Positions 34,785-43,388 of a stretch of DNA of 64,000 nucleotides are shown one piece after another (position 1 is the stretch's first letter; each line of letters opens with the position of its first letter). The stretch lies in contig NZ_FQWV01000008.1 in the NCBI RefSeq assembly GCF_900129775.1, positions 1 to 64,000 on the forward strand. The letters run 5' to 3'. The position numbers and the translations under genes are program-made. Below the pieces are notes generated by a model that worked only from the letters and a program-made list of their open reading frames with translations, was not told the DNA's origin and searched no databases. Source of the DNA: Halobaculum gomorrense. Its GTDB lineage: Archaea; Halobacteriota; Halobacteria; Halobacteriales; Haloferacaceae.

Positions 34785-36263
34785 ATGAACCGACCCGTCG
34801 TCTACCTAATTGTCGTTGCATTGGTAGTCGTCGGGACAGCCTTTCCAGCGAATTCGGCCGCAGCTCTCGGGGAGATTGTACCAAACGCAGACGCGGCCGA
34901 CACATCTGTTGCGGACGATACCGTATCTCGCACGGAGAACCACACCCAGGTCGAAGTCGGGACAGGCGCCCAGCTTGCCACAGTTATACAAGTGACTGAC
35001 GACGACACACGGACGGATATGAGGGAAGGGGGGTTCGATCTGGCGTACGAAACCGATCGCTTGGCGGCGGTCGCCGACCGTAGCGAAGAGCTTCGAGAAA
35101 GGGCCGCGGAAATACGCGATGACTACACGGAGGCAACCGAGGCCTACCGCGAGGGTGAACTCACCCGGTCGGAGTTCGCACAGCGACTGGCGACCCTTTC
35201 CGCCCGTGCGGGAAACGTTCTCGCATCCTACAACCAGCTCCGCTCGCGCATGGCGACCGTATCCGACGCAAAACTCCGCGCAGCCGGAGTGAACCGCTCT
35301 GCGCTTCGAGTCAGCATGGCGGGCTTGGATAGTTTGCAGGGAGCAGGCACTACAGCGTTGCTTGCCCGATTCACCGGCCAGAGCGATGGAGAGGTCCAAT
35401 TGAGACTTAAGGATGGGCTCTTCATTGAGGTGGAAAGCGAGGGGGGTGAACGGTCCCGAGAGATCGAACGACCTCGAGACGACGATCCCGGCCTAACAGT
35501 CAACCAGTCGACGGCGCTTGACGCTGCCCGAAGCGCTCTCAGCACACCTGAAAGAGGAACTTGGACGCTCCAATCGTCCGATATCGACAAAGAAGACGGT
35601 GTCTACACCTTCGAGTTCGGGCTCAGCGCGACGAACCTGACCGGTGAGGCCGAAGTGGAGGTTGATGGGTCATCCGGCACGGTGTTCTCGCTCGAAGAAG
35701 AAATCGAGCAAACAGACGGGACAGAAAAGACAGAGAGCAGTAGCGACGAACTCGTTCTGAGTATTGTGGAAGGGGCCCTTGAACCAGAAGAGACTGTGAC
35801 GATTCAGGTTCGAGCGGCCGGTCGCCCGGTTCGAGATGCCGTCGTCAGGCTGAACGACCGTGAGGTGGGAACGACTGGAAACAACGGTACGATCGAGATC
35901 ACGCTCCCCCCGGGTGGCGACGTTGAAGTAAGCGCGACGAAAGGTGATAGCGACGGTAGATTGAGGTTCGAACTCGAAGAGACCCGAGATGCGGACGACG
36001 ATGGGGATACACGGGAGCTCAGTCTCAGCGCATCTCTTGATAATAAAACGGTGACCATCGAAGTGACCAAGGGTGGGTCGACCGTCAATGGCGCGTCGGT
36101 CTTCGTGGACGGCGCCCGCGTGGGATCGACCGAAATCGACGGGCTGCTCGCGTTCCCACTTCCAGAAGACACCGACGAATTCGAGGTGACGGTCCTCCAC
36201 GACGGGGCAGAGATTGAATCAGAGTACGTTGTACAGAATGGATCGTTGGTTCCGGAGAAGTAA
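34785..36263 (+). CDS. Secreted multidomain protein: helical region, PepSY-like domain, two Ig-like/carboxypeptidase-regulatory-like repeats (492 aa)
   Basis: Signal peptide at 1-30 (VVYLIVVALVVVGTAF). About 75-190 is helical and charged (DRSEELRERAAEIRDDYTE). A PepSY-like domain (about 240-310) is close to that of the protein at 32537-33199, with GEAEVEVDGSSGTVFSLEEE. Two repeats then share one pattern: VTIQVRAAGRPVRDAVVRLN and VTIEVTKGGSTVNGASVFVD, each followed by xVGxTxxxGxxxxxLP. They resemble carboxypeptidase regulatory or surface-adhesin modules. The ATG at 34785 is chosen because the signal starts there. Likely cell-surface; no enzyme active site seen. Confidence 0.75.
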   Translation: MNRPVVYLIVVALVVVGTAFPANSAAALGEIVPNADAADTSVADDTVSRTENHTQVEVGTGAQLATVIQVTDDDTRTDMREGGFDLAYETDRLAAVADRSEELRERAAEIRDDYTEATEAYREGELTRSEFAQRLATLSARAGNVLASYNQLRSRMATVSDAKLRAAGVNRSALRVSMAGLDSLQGAGTTALLARFTGQSDGEVQLRLKDGLFIEVESEGGERSREIERPRDDDPGLTVNQSTALDAARSALSTPERGTWTLQSSDIDKEDGVYTFEFGLSATNLTGEAEVEVDGSSGTVFSLEEEIEQTDGTEKTESSSDELVLSIVEGALEPEETVTIQVRAAGRPVRDAVVRLNDREVGTTGNNGTIEITLPPGGDVEVSATKGDSDGRLRFELEETRDADDDGDTRELSLSASLDNKTVTIEVTKGGSTVNGASVFVDGARVGSTEIDGLLAFPLPEDTDEFEVTVLHDGAEIESEYVVQNGSLVPEK

Positions 36264-36321
36264 TATTTGAGATCCATACCACCTGTCTAATGTATGTCGT
36301 CGCTCGAACATGCTGATCGGG

Positions 36322-36648
36322 TCACATCACCAGACTGGACCGAGATCGCGCGATTCGGAGCTGGCACGGGGCCCCAAACTGAGCGATTTCGTGCGACTCA
36401 CCCCACGGGACGACTCGGCTCTCGTCTGGTGTACCACCACGAAGCCAACTCTCCTCGGGAATGTTGATGAGCCCATCCATCCATGATTTTGAGGTCAACG
36501 TGAGTGCGATATACTGCTCGCCGTGGAACGGACGGCCTTCGTGGTTCGAGAGGATAAGCCAGGGACGAGCGTCTTCCTCGCCTTTGAACGGGTCATCGCC
36601 ATAGACGACGTCGCCCCGCTCAAAGATCGGTGTCTTTTCGTCGGTCAC
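36322..36648 (-). CDS. MazF/PemK-like toxin (108 aa), divergent C-terminus
   Basis: Looks like an mRNA-cleaving toxin of the MazF/PemK fold: FERGDVVYGDDPFKGEEDARPWLILSN has the conserved G-D-V start and the R-P-W-L-I strand, followed by LTLTSKSW and SRVVPWG. The last 25 residues do not match the usual helix with the QGRL motif and may be out of frame or truncated, so activity is uncertain. The GTG start overlaps the stop of the upstream winged-helix gene by 4 bases (36645-36648), the layout of a toxin-antitoxin pair. Confidence 0.65.
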   Translation of the reverse strand: MTDEKTPIFERGDVVYGDDPFKGEEDARPWLILSNHEGRPFHGEQYIALTLTSKSWMDGLINIPEESWLRGGTPDESRVVPWGESHEIAQFGAPCQLRIARSRSSLVM

Positions 36649-37016
36649 TGCTCATTCTCGGCGCTCGGGTGGGGCTCCTCCGGTGCGTGCTCGCGCCACG
36701 CCTCCTTATCCTCTGCACCGAGTTGGTCGTTGAACAGTGCGGTCGCCCGCTCGTACCCGCTGTATCCTTCGAGGCGTTCAGCATCGTCAGTCACCGCCCA
36801 GTACGTCGCCTTGTGTTCGACCAGACCGCGGTCCTTCAATCGTGAGAGCGCAGTACTCACCGCCCCCTCATCAACGCCGATTTGAGAGGCAATTTTGCGA
36901 GCCTTGAACGCCCGAGCCTCGTTGGCGGCGAGAAACCCGAGGACCTGATCTGGGATCGAAAGATCCGCGAGCTCATCCTCGCTCGTGTTCTCGAAAGTGT
37001 CTCGGTCGATGGACAT
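36645..37016 (-). CDS. Winged-helix protein, probable antitoxin/regulator (123 aa)
   Basis: A helix-turn-helix (FKARKIASQIGVDEGAVSTALSR) with a basic wing (GLVEHKATYWAVT) is followed by a tail rich in Glu and His. Placed directly upstream of the MazF-like gene with a 4-base overlap, so it is likely the antitoxin and autorepressor. Most MazF antitoxins are AbrB-, MetJ- or Phd-like; a MarR-type partner is less usual. Another ATG lies 7 codons upstream (37037). Confidence 0.65.
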   Translation of the reverse strand: MSIDRDTFENTSEDELADLSIPDQVLGFLAANEARAFKARKIASQIGVDEGAVSTALSRLKDRGLVEHKATYWAVTDDAERLEGYSGYERATALFNDQLGAEDKEAWREHAPEEPHPSAENEQ

Positions 37017-37140
37017 CGTTGAAGAGAGATACGCCATTCACTGTAAAGAGTGTTAGGTCTGAAAGCTGCGAAAGTACCGGAGGCGAAAAAATCACCGTTG
37101 ACGATGAAGCGATTCGAGAACCGTATGCATTGAGACGACC

Positions 37141-37385
37141 AGTCTCAACTTCCCACAACCTCGGAGGATGGCTTTGATGTGTGCCTTCTGTTCATATAAA
37201 GGACCTGTGAAACAGGAGCTGTCTTGCGGTTCCGTAATTTTATTACTCAGAAAACTTTTCTGAGCGACATACTCCGCGACTGCAGCCTAATCGCCGGACG
37301 AAAGACGATCCATCCACAGACCACGTGAAAATAAGGCACGCATCAAAATCCAAACTCCGAAACTCTGCAACTTCCCCGGTACGAC
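37141..37385. repeat. Dispersed repeat, copies 2 (minus) and 4 (plus, partial), as an inverted pair
   Basis: 37141-37292 reversed matches copy 1 (146-312) block for block, up to gattagg and down to ggttgtgg and gttgagac. From about 37251, a weaker plus-strand copy follows with ggcacgcatcaaaatcc and ccccggtacgac, which are shared with copy 1. The two meet at a palindrome ctcagaaaac/ttttctgag (37246-37264). The stretch 37038-37408 holds no gene. This pair marks the border between accessory and core sequence. Confidence 0.55.
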
Positions 37386-37408
37386 AATTCGATATCGCGC
37401 TGTAGAGT

Positions 37409-37912
37409 TTACGCCGGCACGAAGGCCTCCACCGGTTCCGGGTCCGCGATCCGGCAGAGGGCGTCCGGGGTCAGCGCGAACACCGCGTCCGGCGTTCCGG
37501 CCGCAGCCCAGATCCGGTCGTGAGCGAGCAGCGACTCGTCGAGGTACGTGGGGACCGACGACTCGTGGCCGAACGGCGGAACGCCGCCGATGCTCCAGCC
37601 GGTCGCCTCCTTCACTTCCCGGGGGTCGGCGGTTCGAACGGTGTCGACGCCGAGTTCTGATGCGAGCCCGTCGGTGTCGACGCAGTTATGGCCCACCGTG
37701 AGCATGACGATCACTTCGCCGTCCGCCGCGAACACGAGGCTCTTGACGATCTGAGCGATCGAACAGCCGACCGCCTCGGCCGCGTCCGCCGCGGTCTTCG
37801 TCCCCTCCAGAAACTCCTCGATCGCCGCCTCGAAGCCGTACTCGTCGCCGACGCGCTCGGCGAACCGTGCCGCGCTGGTGTGTATACCGACACGGTTTCC
37901 GGCGATCTGCAA
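37409..37912 (-). CDS. YbaK/ProX-type aminoacyl-tRNA editing protein (about 167 aa)
   Basis: Free-standing editing-domain protein that would hydrolyse mischarged tRNA. Family blocks: AADAAEAVGCSIAQIVKSLVF (with the K that contacts the substrate), VMLTVGHNCVDTDGLAS, SIGGVPPFGH and YLDESLLAHDRIWAAAG. The start is uncertain. Family members usually begin MHxxAxRFxxR, but here that Met position reads ATA (37885-37883). No ATG or GTG exists nearby; a TTG at 37912 is the first alternative and is used here. The upstream open frame to 38167 is not protein-like. Head-to-head with metG. Confidence 0.75.
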   Translation of the reverse strand: MQIAGNRVGIHTSAARFAERVGDEYGFEAAIEEFLEGTKTAADAAEAVGCSIAQIVKSLVFAADGEVIVMLTVGHNCVDTDGLASELGVDTVRTADPREVKEATGWSIGGVPPFGHESSVPTYLDESLLAHDRIWAAAGTPDAVFALTPDALCRIADPEPVEAFVPA

Positions 37913-38134
37913 GTAGCTACGGGCGCCGACACCGCTCCGAACGATCGCCAGAGGAGCAGACAGCGAGCGTCGCCCCCGACCGTGACACCCCGGCCGGTTC
38001 GATGCACATCGACGAGTGCTTCGGCGTCGGGTGGAGCGTCCGCGGCCGCCGCGGCCCGTAACGGGATCGCGACGACGACGGCGCGCCGGCGGGGCACCGA
38101 CGACGCCACGGGGGGAGACGGTTCGTTTGTTTCG

Positions 38135-38151
38135 GCGGGCTTTAGGCCCGC
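38135..38151 (+). promoter_or_regulatory. Palindrome with TATA-like core before metG
   Basis: gcgggc-tttag-gcccgc lies 19-35 bp before the ATG at 38170. The central tttag is at the -27 position of a leaderless promoter. The palindrome could be an operator or chance in GC-rich DNA. Confidence 0.3.
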
Positions 38152-38169
38152 ATCCACGACACCACATCC

Positions 38170-40278
38170 ATGAGCAGCAAGGACACCGACACCCGCGAGG
38201 CGTTCCCCACGGACGCGCCGGCGGTGGTGACGTGCGGGCTGCCGTACGCGAACGGCGACCTCCACATCGGCCACCTCCGGACGTACGTCGGCGGCGACGT
38301 GTACTCGCGAGCGCTGGAGTCGCTCGGCCAGGAGACCGCGTTCGTCTGCGGGTCGGACATGCACGGCACGCCGATCGCCGTGCAGGCTATCGAGGAGGGC
38401 ATCGACCCAGAGGCGTTCGCGCTGGAGTGGCACGAACAGTACGAGGAGACGTTCCCGAAGTTCGGCGTCGAGTTCGACAACTACGGCCACACCCACGAGG
38501 ACGCGAACCGGGAACTCACCTACGAGATCGTCGAGCGCCTCGAATCCGAGGGCTACGTGGACGAGAAGAAGATCAAGGTCGCGTGGGACCCCGTCGACGA
38601 GCAGCCGCTCCCCGACCGCTACGTCGAGGGGACGTGCCCGTACTGCGGCGAACACGCGCGCGGCGACGAGTGCGACGAGGGCTGCGGACGCCACCTCGAA
38701 CCGGGTGAGATCGAAGATCCCGTCTCGACCATCTCCGGCAACCCGGCGGAGTACCGCGACCGAACGCACAAGTTCTTCAAAGTCTCCGAACTCGCCGACT
38801 ACCTCGACGGGTTCCTCGACCGACTCGAAGGAACCTCGAACGCTCGCAACCAGCCCCGACAGTGGCTCGAAGACGGCCTGCAAGACTGGTGTATCACCCG
38901 GGATCTGGACTGGGGATTCGACTACCCCGGCGAGGAGGATCTGGTCCTCTACGTCTGGGTCGACGCGCCCATCGAGTACATCGCCTCGACGAAGCAGTAC
39001 ACCGACCGCGTCGGGATCGACGAGTACGACTGGGAGGAGACGTGGCGCGACGACGGAGAAATCGTCCACATCATCGGCCGCGACATCATCCAGCACCACA
39101 CCATCTTCTGGCCGGCGATGCTGGAGGTGGCGGACTTCCAAGAGCCGCGCGCCGTCATGGCGAGCGGCTTCATGACGCTCGACGGGGCCGGCTTCTCCAC
39201 CTCCCGAAACCGAGCGGTGTGGGCGCGCGAGTACCTCGACGAGGGGTTCCAGCCCGACCTGCTGCGCTACTACCTCGCCACCAACGGCGGCTTCCAGCAG
39301 GACGTGGACTTCTCGTGGGAGAAGTTCCGCGACCGCGTCAACAACGAGTTGGTCGGGACGGTGGGCAACTACCTGTACCGCTCGCTGCTGTTCGCCCACC
39401 GGAACTTCGAGGGCACGCCCGAGGCCGAGGTGAGCGACGAGGTCGAGCGCCGCATCGAGGAGGCGATCGACGACTTCGCGGCCGGCGTCAACGACTACTC
39501 CGTCAGGGCGGTCGGAACCGCCACGGTCGAACTCGCTCGCTTCGGCAACGAGTACATCCAACGCGAGGAGCCGTGGAACCTCGTCGGCGAGGACGACGAG
39601 GCCGCCGCGCAGGTGATCTGCGACTGCGTTCAGATCGCGAAGGCCGTCGCCGTCCTCTTCGAGCCGATCGCCCCCAGCGCGAGCGAGGAGCTGTGGGAGC
39701 AACTGGGCGAGGACGGCTCCGTTCACGACGTGACAACGGATGCCGCGCTGGCGGCGCCCCCGCGCGACTTTGGCGCGCCCGAGGAGCTCTACGAAAAGAT
39801 CGACGAGGAACGAGTCGAGGAACTCAACGAGAAGCTCGAATCGCGCGTCGCCGAGGCGGCCGGCGCCGACGGGAACGACGGCGAGGCCGCCGAAACCGAA
39901 AGCGACGAGGCCGAGGCAGACGCCGGGTCGGCCATGAGCGACATCGAACCCGTCGCCGACGACCGCATCAGCTTCGACGAGTTCAGGCACCTGGACCTCC
40001 GCGTCGGTGAGATCCTGACGGCCGAGCCGATCGAGGACTCCGACAAGCTCGTCAAGCTCACCGTCGACATCGGCGTCGAGGAGCGGCAGGTCGTCGCGGG
40101 TATCAAGCAGCTCCACGCGGTCGACGACCTCCCGGGGACGACGGTCGTCATCGTGGCGAACCTCGAGAAAGCCGAGCTGTTCGGCCAGGAGTCCAACGGC
40201 ATGCTGCTGGCCGCGGGCGAGGGCGCGGATCTGCTGACGACCCACGGCGACTCGCCGGTCGGGACGAAGATCCGGTAA
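38170..40278 (+). CDS. metG: Methionyl-tRNA synthetase with C-terminal tRNA-binding domain (702 aa)
   Basis: Class I synthetase charging tRNA-Met with methionine, in the cytoplasm. The Rossmann part has GDLHIGHLRTYV (HIGH signature, near residue 34), a zinc-binding insert (CPYCGEHARGDECDEGCGR) and the KMSKS-equivalent region in the form FSTSRNRAVW, as in halophile enzymes. An anticodon-binding helical part follows, then an acidic linker (about 570-590), and from ISFDEFRHLDLRVGEILTAE a full EMAP-II/Trbp111-like domain that improves tRNA binding. Intact and of normal length. The linker is strongly acidic, in keeping with salt adaptation. Confidence 0.95.
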   Translation: MSSKDTDTREAFPTDAPAVVTCGLPYANGDLHIGHLRTYVGGDVYSRALESLGQETAFVCGSDMHGTPIAVQAIEEGIDPEAFALEWHEQYEETFPKFGVEFDNYGHTHEDANRELTYEIVERLESEGYVDEKKIKVAWDPVDEQPLPDRYVEGTCPYCGEHARGDECDEGCGRHLEPGEIEDPVSTISGNPAEYRDRTHKFFKVSELADYLDGFLDRLEGTSNARNQPRQWLEDGLQDWCITRDLDWGFDYPGEEDLVLYVWVDAPIEYIASTKQYTDRVGIDEYDWEETWRDDGEIVHIIGRDIIQHHTIFWPAMLEVADFQEPRAVMASGFMTLDGAGFSTSRNRAVWAREYLDEGFQPDLLRYYLATNGGFQQDVDFSWEKFRDRVNNELVGTVGNYLYRSLLFAHRNFEGTPEAEVSDEVERRIEEAIDDFAAGVNDYSVRAVGTATVELARFGNEYIQREEPWNLVGEDDEAAAQVICDCVQIAKAVAVLFEPIAPSASEELWEQLGEDGSVHDVTTDAALAAPPRDFGAPEELYEKIDEERVEELNEKLESRVAEAAGADGNDGEAAETESDEAEADAGSAMSDIEPVADDRISFDEFRHLDLRVGEILTAEPIEDSDKLVKLTVDIGVEERQVVAGIKQLHAVDDLPGTTVVIVANLEKAELFGQESNGMLLAAGEGADLLTTHGDSPVGTKIR

Positions 40279-40584
40279 GCCGTCCGCCGCGTCGCCGACT
40301 GTTCCGTTCGAGCTGCCGACTCGCCAGCCGCTGCGCCGTTTCTCGAGCCGTCCGAAGCCGTGAGACCCGTGACAGAACCGGAGCCAGTTGATAAATCGCT
40401 ATCTGCGATACAGAATGTCTGCTCGGACGAAGTTCACAGTTTCGGATGATTAGCTAGTTTTGGGGTAAATATCCGTAAACTCGCCAAGTTATTCACTAAT
40501 ATGGAATTGGATTTGAATCTATTTTCCAGAACTACCCGACGAATATGAGAAAATCACATGAATTTTGGCAGTGCTAAAGAGTAT
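40279..40584. other. Intergenic region with a drop in GC content
   Basis: The first 120 bp are GC-rich like metG; from about 40400 the sequence turns AT-rich with no gene. The change of composition marks the start of an accessory insert that ends near 43342. Confidence 0.45.
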
Positions 40585-42182
40585 TGCCACTCCAGAGTGG
40601 CAGACTCAGCGGAGTGCAGCCGTTTAGTCGGGCGGAATCAACGCCGAGGTGATTAGCTCCGCACACTCGCCGGCAGTTAACACGGGTGCGTAGTCGATCT
40701 CACCGTCGACGCCCGCTTTCAGCAGGAAGTCGGTGAGCCGCCAGATGTTGTATAAGAGCACGGCGAACACGAAGTAGAACAACCGAACGCGATAGTCCTT
40801 CGAGGAGGTCTTCGCGAGGAAATCGTACTTGAGCGAATTGTACTCGTTTTCGATCTGCCAGCGGCGGCTGTAGCGCCGACAGAACGACTCAGCCTCTTTC
40901 GGGCCGACTCGGATATTCGTGGTGAAGACGGTTGTGGCCTCACCATTCGTCGACGGCACGTACAGGAACTGCATCGAGTGACTTCCTGATTCGACGTGAA
41001 CAGACGCCGATTCTACCGCGACAGCTTGTCCGTTGGTCTCCATTGTTTCTATGGCTTCCCGCTCAGTGCTGTTGATTCGCGTGGGAACGAGGTAGTTCAC
41101 CCCGAGATTCGAGAGCGTCTGGTAGACGTTCTTGGAATCGAACTCGCGGTCACACAGCACTGTCTCCACGGGGACGTGTTCTTTCGCTCGTTGAACGAGC
41201 CGACGGACGACGCGGTGAACCTGATTCGGCGGATTCCTATCCCACGCCGAACTCTCCCGAATCGGCTCCAAAGCGAGCACCAGCGGGATGTTCTCGCCGA
41301 CAATCGACAGCGTCGCGAACTTGAATGCCCGCTCTTCCTCGCCCTGCATCCCACTGACCATCGGCATCTCTTCGACGTCGCCGTAGTACGGGATTGTCGT
41401 GATGTCGATTGCCGCAGTCACCGGACGCCGAAACGATGCCTCCGAGGCGATAGCCGAGAGCAATCGGTCGCTCGCCTGATCGAAGCCCTCGATTAGCGCT
41501 TCCGGCTCGAATTGCTTGACCGCCCGTAGATGCGTGTCCCCATGCGGGCCATACTCTTCGCCCCGTCGGAATTGAAACCGTGCGGCGCCCTGCGCGGTGC
41601 CACAGCCGACCATTCCCATGAACGTCTGTAACTCGAAGAACTGTGTATCCTCGTAGGAAGCGTTCTGTGCTCGATCAGAGTCGAACCCATCGAAGCCATA
41701 GTCCCGTGCGAGGCGTGTCGTCCGGTGAATCTGCTCGTCTGAGAACTCAAGAGCCCCAGGCTCGTCGTTCCCATCGTCTTCGGACGACTCCGGCTTCGGG
41801 TCGGTGACTTCCTCCCTTGGACGTACTGCGGGGGTTGTGGGGCCGTAGTCGTGGATCTCTTTGACCACAGAGTGAGCGGCGACGGTCACGTATTCACGAA
41901 CACCATCGTCGAAGCGGGTCCGCCACGTGCGTGAGAGGACAGATTCGTCGGGGATGTGGTCCAAACCGAACGGTTCGGCGATTTCCTGATACGTTTCGAG
42001 CGTTCGGTAACTGTCGCCCGGGATCTCTCGATAGATGAACAGCTGGAGCATTCCCTCGAACGACTCGGGTGCCGGATGCCAGTCTGGATACCCGTCCTCG
42101 AGATATTCTGTGTAAATAGCGACCTCGCTCACAGCCGTCCGGAGACACTCCTTCTACAGAGTGTCCTACTCTGGACGACAGT
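40585..42182 (-). mobile_element. Insertion sequence with IS4-like transposase
   Basis: Inverted ends share tccagagt and ggagtg (left from about 40585; right, inverted, from about 42182). The left end also holds a local palindrome tgccactccagagtggca. The element cuts into a gene whose remainder is at 42183-42692. Limits are approximate. Confidence 0.55.
40624..42132 (-). CDS. IS4-like (DDE) transposase (502 aa)
   Basis: Transposase of the same superfamily as the one at 492-2243. Shared blocks: VTAAIDITTIPYYGD (first catalytic Asp), VPVETVLCDREFDSKN (second Asp) and RYSRRWQIENEYNSLKYDF (Glu region). The N-terminal part (YRTLETYQEIAEPFGLDHIP) is helical. The start is a GTG at 42132. The frame is complete and could be active. 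Confidence 0.85.
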   Translation of the reverse strand: MSEVAIYTEYLEDGYPDWHPAPESFEGMLQLFIYREIPGDSYRTLETYQEIAEPFGLDHIPDESVLSRTWRTRFDDGVREYVTVAAHSVVKEIHDYGPTTPAVRPREEVTDPKPESSEDDGNDEPGALEFSDEQIHRTTRLARDYGFDGFDSDRAQNASYEDTQFFELQTFMGMVGCGTAQGAARFQFRRGEEYGPHGDTHLRAVKQFEPEALIEGFDQASDRLLSAIASEASFRRPVTAAIDITTIPYYGDVEEMPMVSGMQGEEERAFKFATLSIVGENIPLVLALEPIRESSAWDRNPPNQVHRVVRRLVQRAKEHVPVETVLCDREFDSKNVYQTLSNLGVNYLVPTRINSTEREAIETMETNGQAVAVESASVHVESGSHSMQFLYVPSTNGEATTVFTTNIRVGPKEAESFCRRYSRRWQIENEYNSLKYDFLAKTSSKDYRVRLFYFVFAVLLYNIWRLTDFLLKAGVDGEIDYAPVLTAGECAELITSALIPPD

Positions 42183-42692
42183 CCGACACAGGACCCAAAA
42201 CCGGACAGTATCCGATACGAGGTAGCAATCGCTGATGCTGAGAACTCCAGTGACCTCTACTTTACTGCTCAATTTCCGCAGCAGGGGGATTCTGATTCGA
42301 CCAATGAGGAACTGGATTTGGCTTTGGATATAATCGGTGGGACAGGTGCCTACGCAGCTATCGGTGCAGCTGTGGGCAATTATCTCATAAATAGTGACAA
42401 TGTCAGCGTTGATCTCCCTGGCGATCAGTCGTCAGTCACATGAGATATGGATCTCACGGGGGATTCGGATGACCTTCCACAAGAAAAGAATGGGGAAGCG
42501 AAAGCAGTGCAGCTGAGTACACGAGTGCACAATAATTATGATAGCGGCGATCATTACGTGAAATTTATCCCTGAATATACGATGCGAATTCCTCGCATTG
42601 ATCAGGTCAACTGCCGCTGTGAGCCGTACACACTTTATAAAACGACTGCACCCGGCGTAATCGGGTTTGCAGGGTACGAAGCACAGCCGTAG
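42183..42692 (+). pseudogene. 3' remainder of an unknown gene, cut by the transposon and split by an in-frame TGA
   Basis: One frame runs from the transposon end: IRYEVAIADAENSSDLYF..., DIIGGTGAYAAIGAAVGNYL (a hydrophobic glycine-rich segment), then TGA at 42441-42443. It resumes in the same frame at ATG 42447 with MDLTGDSDDLPQEKNG and goes on to 42692. The 5' part is missing. Family not recognised. The ATG at 42447 could also start a separate 81-residue protein. Confidence 0.45.
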
Positions 42693-42705
42693 AATATCTG
42701 CTGCC

Positions 42706-43119
42706 TTAGTTTTTTGAAGAACTACGACTGTACACTTCAAGTCCGCTCTGCTTAGTAATACGGATTGTAAATCGGTTTAAACAATCTTTAGCACATGACA
42801 CGCTCAGGTTTGTCAATTGATCCTCTGATTCGTTAGTCAGTGAGACTGTCAATTGAAGATTATCACCCTGTTGAAGTTGACTAAACTCCGCCTCAAATGT
42901 GTAATTATCACCATCGGGTGTTACTCCAACATCCAGCGATAGAGACGCCAGTTGCTCGTCCTCGTGGGTGAGTGTGCAGTCAATTGGTTGAATTCTATCA
43001 GATACGTTGAAGAGAAGTATCCGAACAGTCTGAGTTCCACCGCTCTGGATAGCCGAGCATCCAGTTATTCCGATTGTTAGCGGTAACGCAGCGATCATTC
43101 TCCGTCTCGTGAGGGACAT
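42706..43119 (-). CDS. Secreted lipoprotein of unknown function (137 aa)
   Basis: Begins MSLTRRRMIAALPLTIGITGCS: twin arginine, hydrophobic run and lipobox ITGC, so Tat-exported and lipid-anchored. The mature part looks Ig-like (FTIRITKQSG, LQLTVSLTNES) with two late Cys (VSCAKDC). Codon use is AT-richer than the core. Function unknown. Confidence 0.65.
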   Translation of the reverse strand: MSLTRRRMIAALPLTIGITGCSAIQSGGTQTVRILLFNVSDRIQPIDCTLTHEDEQLASLSLDVGVTPDGDNYTFEAEFSQLQQGDNLQLTVSLTNESEDQLTNLSVSCAKDCLNRFTIRITKQSGLEVYSRSSSKN

Positions 43120-43194
43120 AATTTATAACTGTTTCACTAGTATATTAACTCCATGGTCTATCTTGACTTGTTGTTGGGTAGGCTCTCGTCTGGT

Positions 43195-43342
43195 GATTAC
43201 CGAATTGAGGATGCGTGTGTCGTTCAAAAAGTTTTTGAGTGATATAAAACCGAAACCACCAGACTGCTCCCCGTTCACGGCCACTTCTGAAGAATAAAAG
43301 AGACGCATCAATTCCGTCCTCCGAGGTTGTGGAAGTTGCGAC
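43195..43342 (+). repeat. Dispersed repeat, copy 3
   Basis: Same blocks as copies 1 and 2: gatta at the start, tgtcgttc, an A/T palindrome (ttcaaaaagtttttga), agactgctcc, and cctccgaggttgtgg near 43318-43332, then gttgcgac. It is the last AT-rich stretch before the GC-rich core resumes at about 43345. Confidence 0.55.
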
Positions 43343-43388
43343 CGTTCGGAGCGTCAGGGGACTACGGCCTGAGGAGGAGATGCGGGAA

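Noticed and set aside
37711-40245. An 844-codon minus-strand frame across metG
   Set aside because: metG on the plus strand shows all synthetase signatures. The minus frame is a composition shadow and also runs through the YbaK-like gene.
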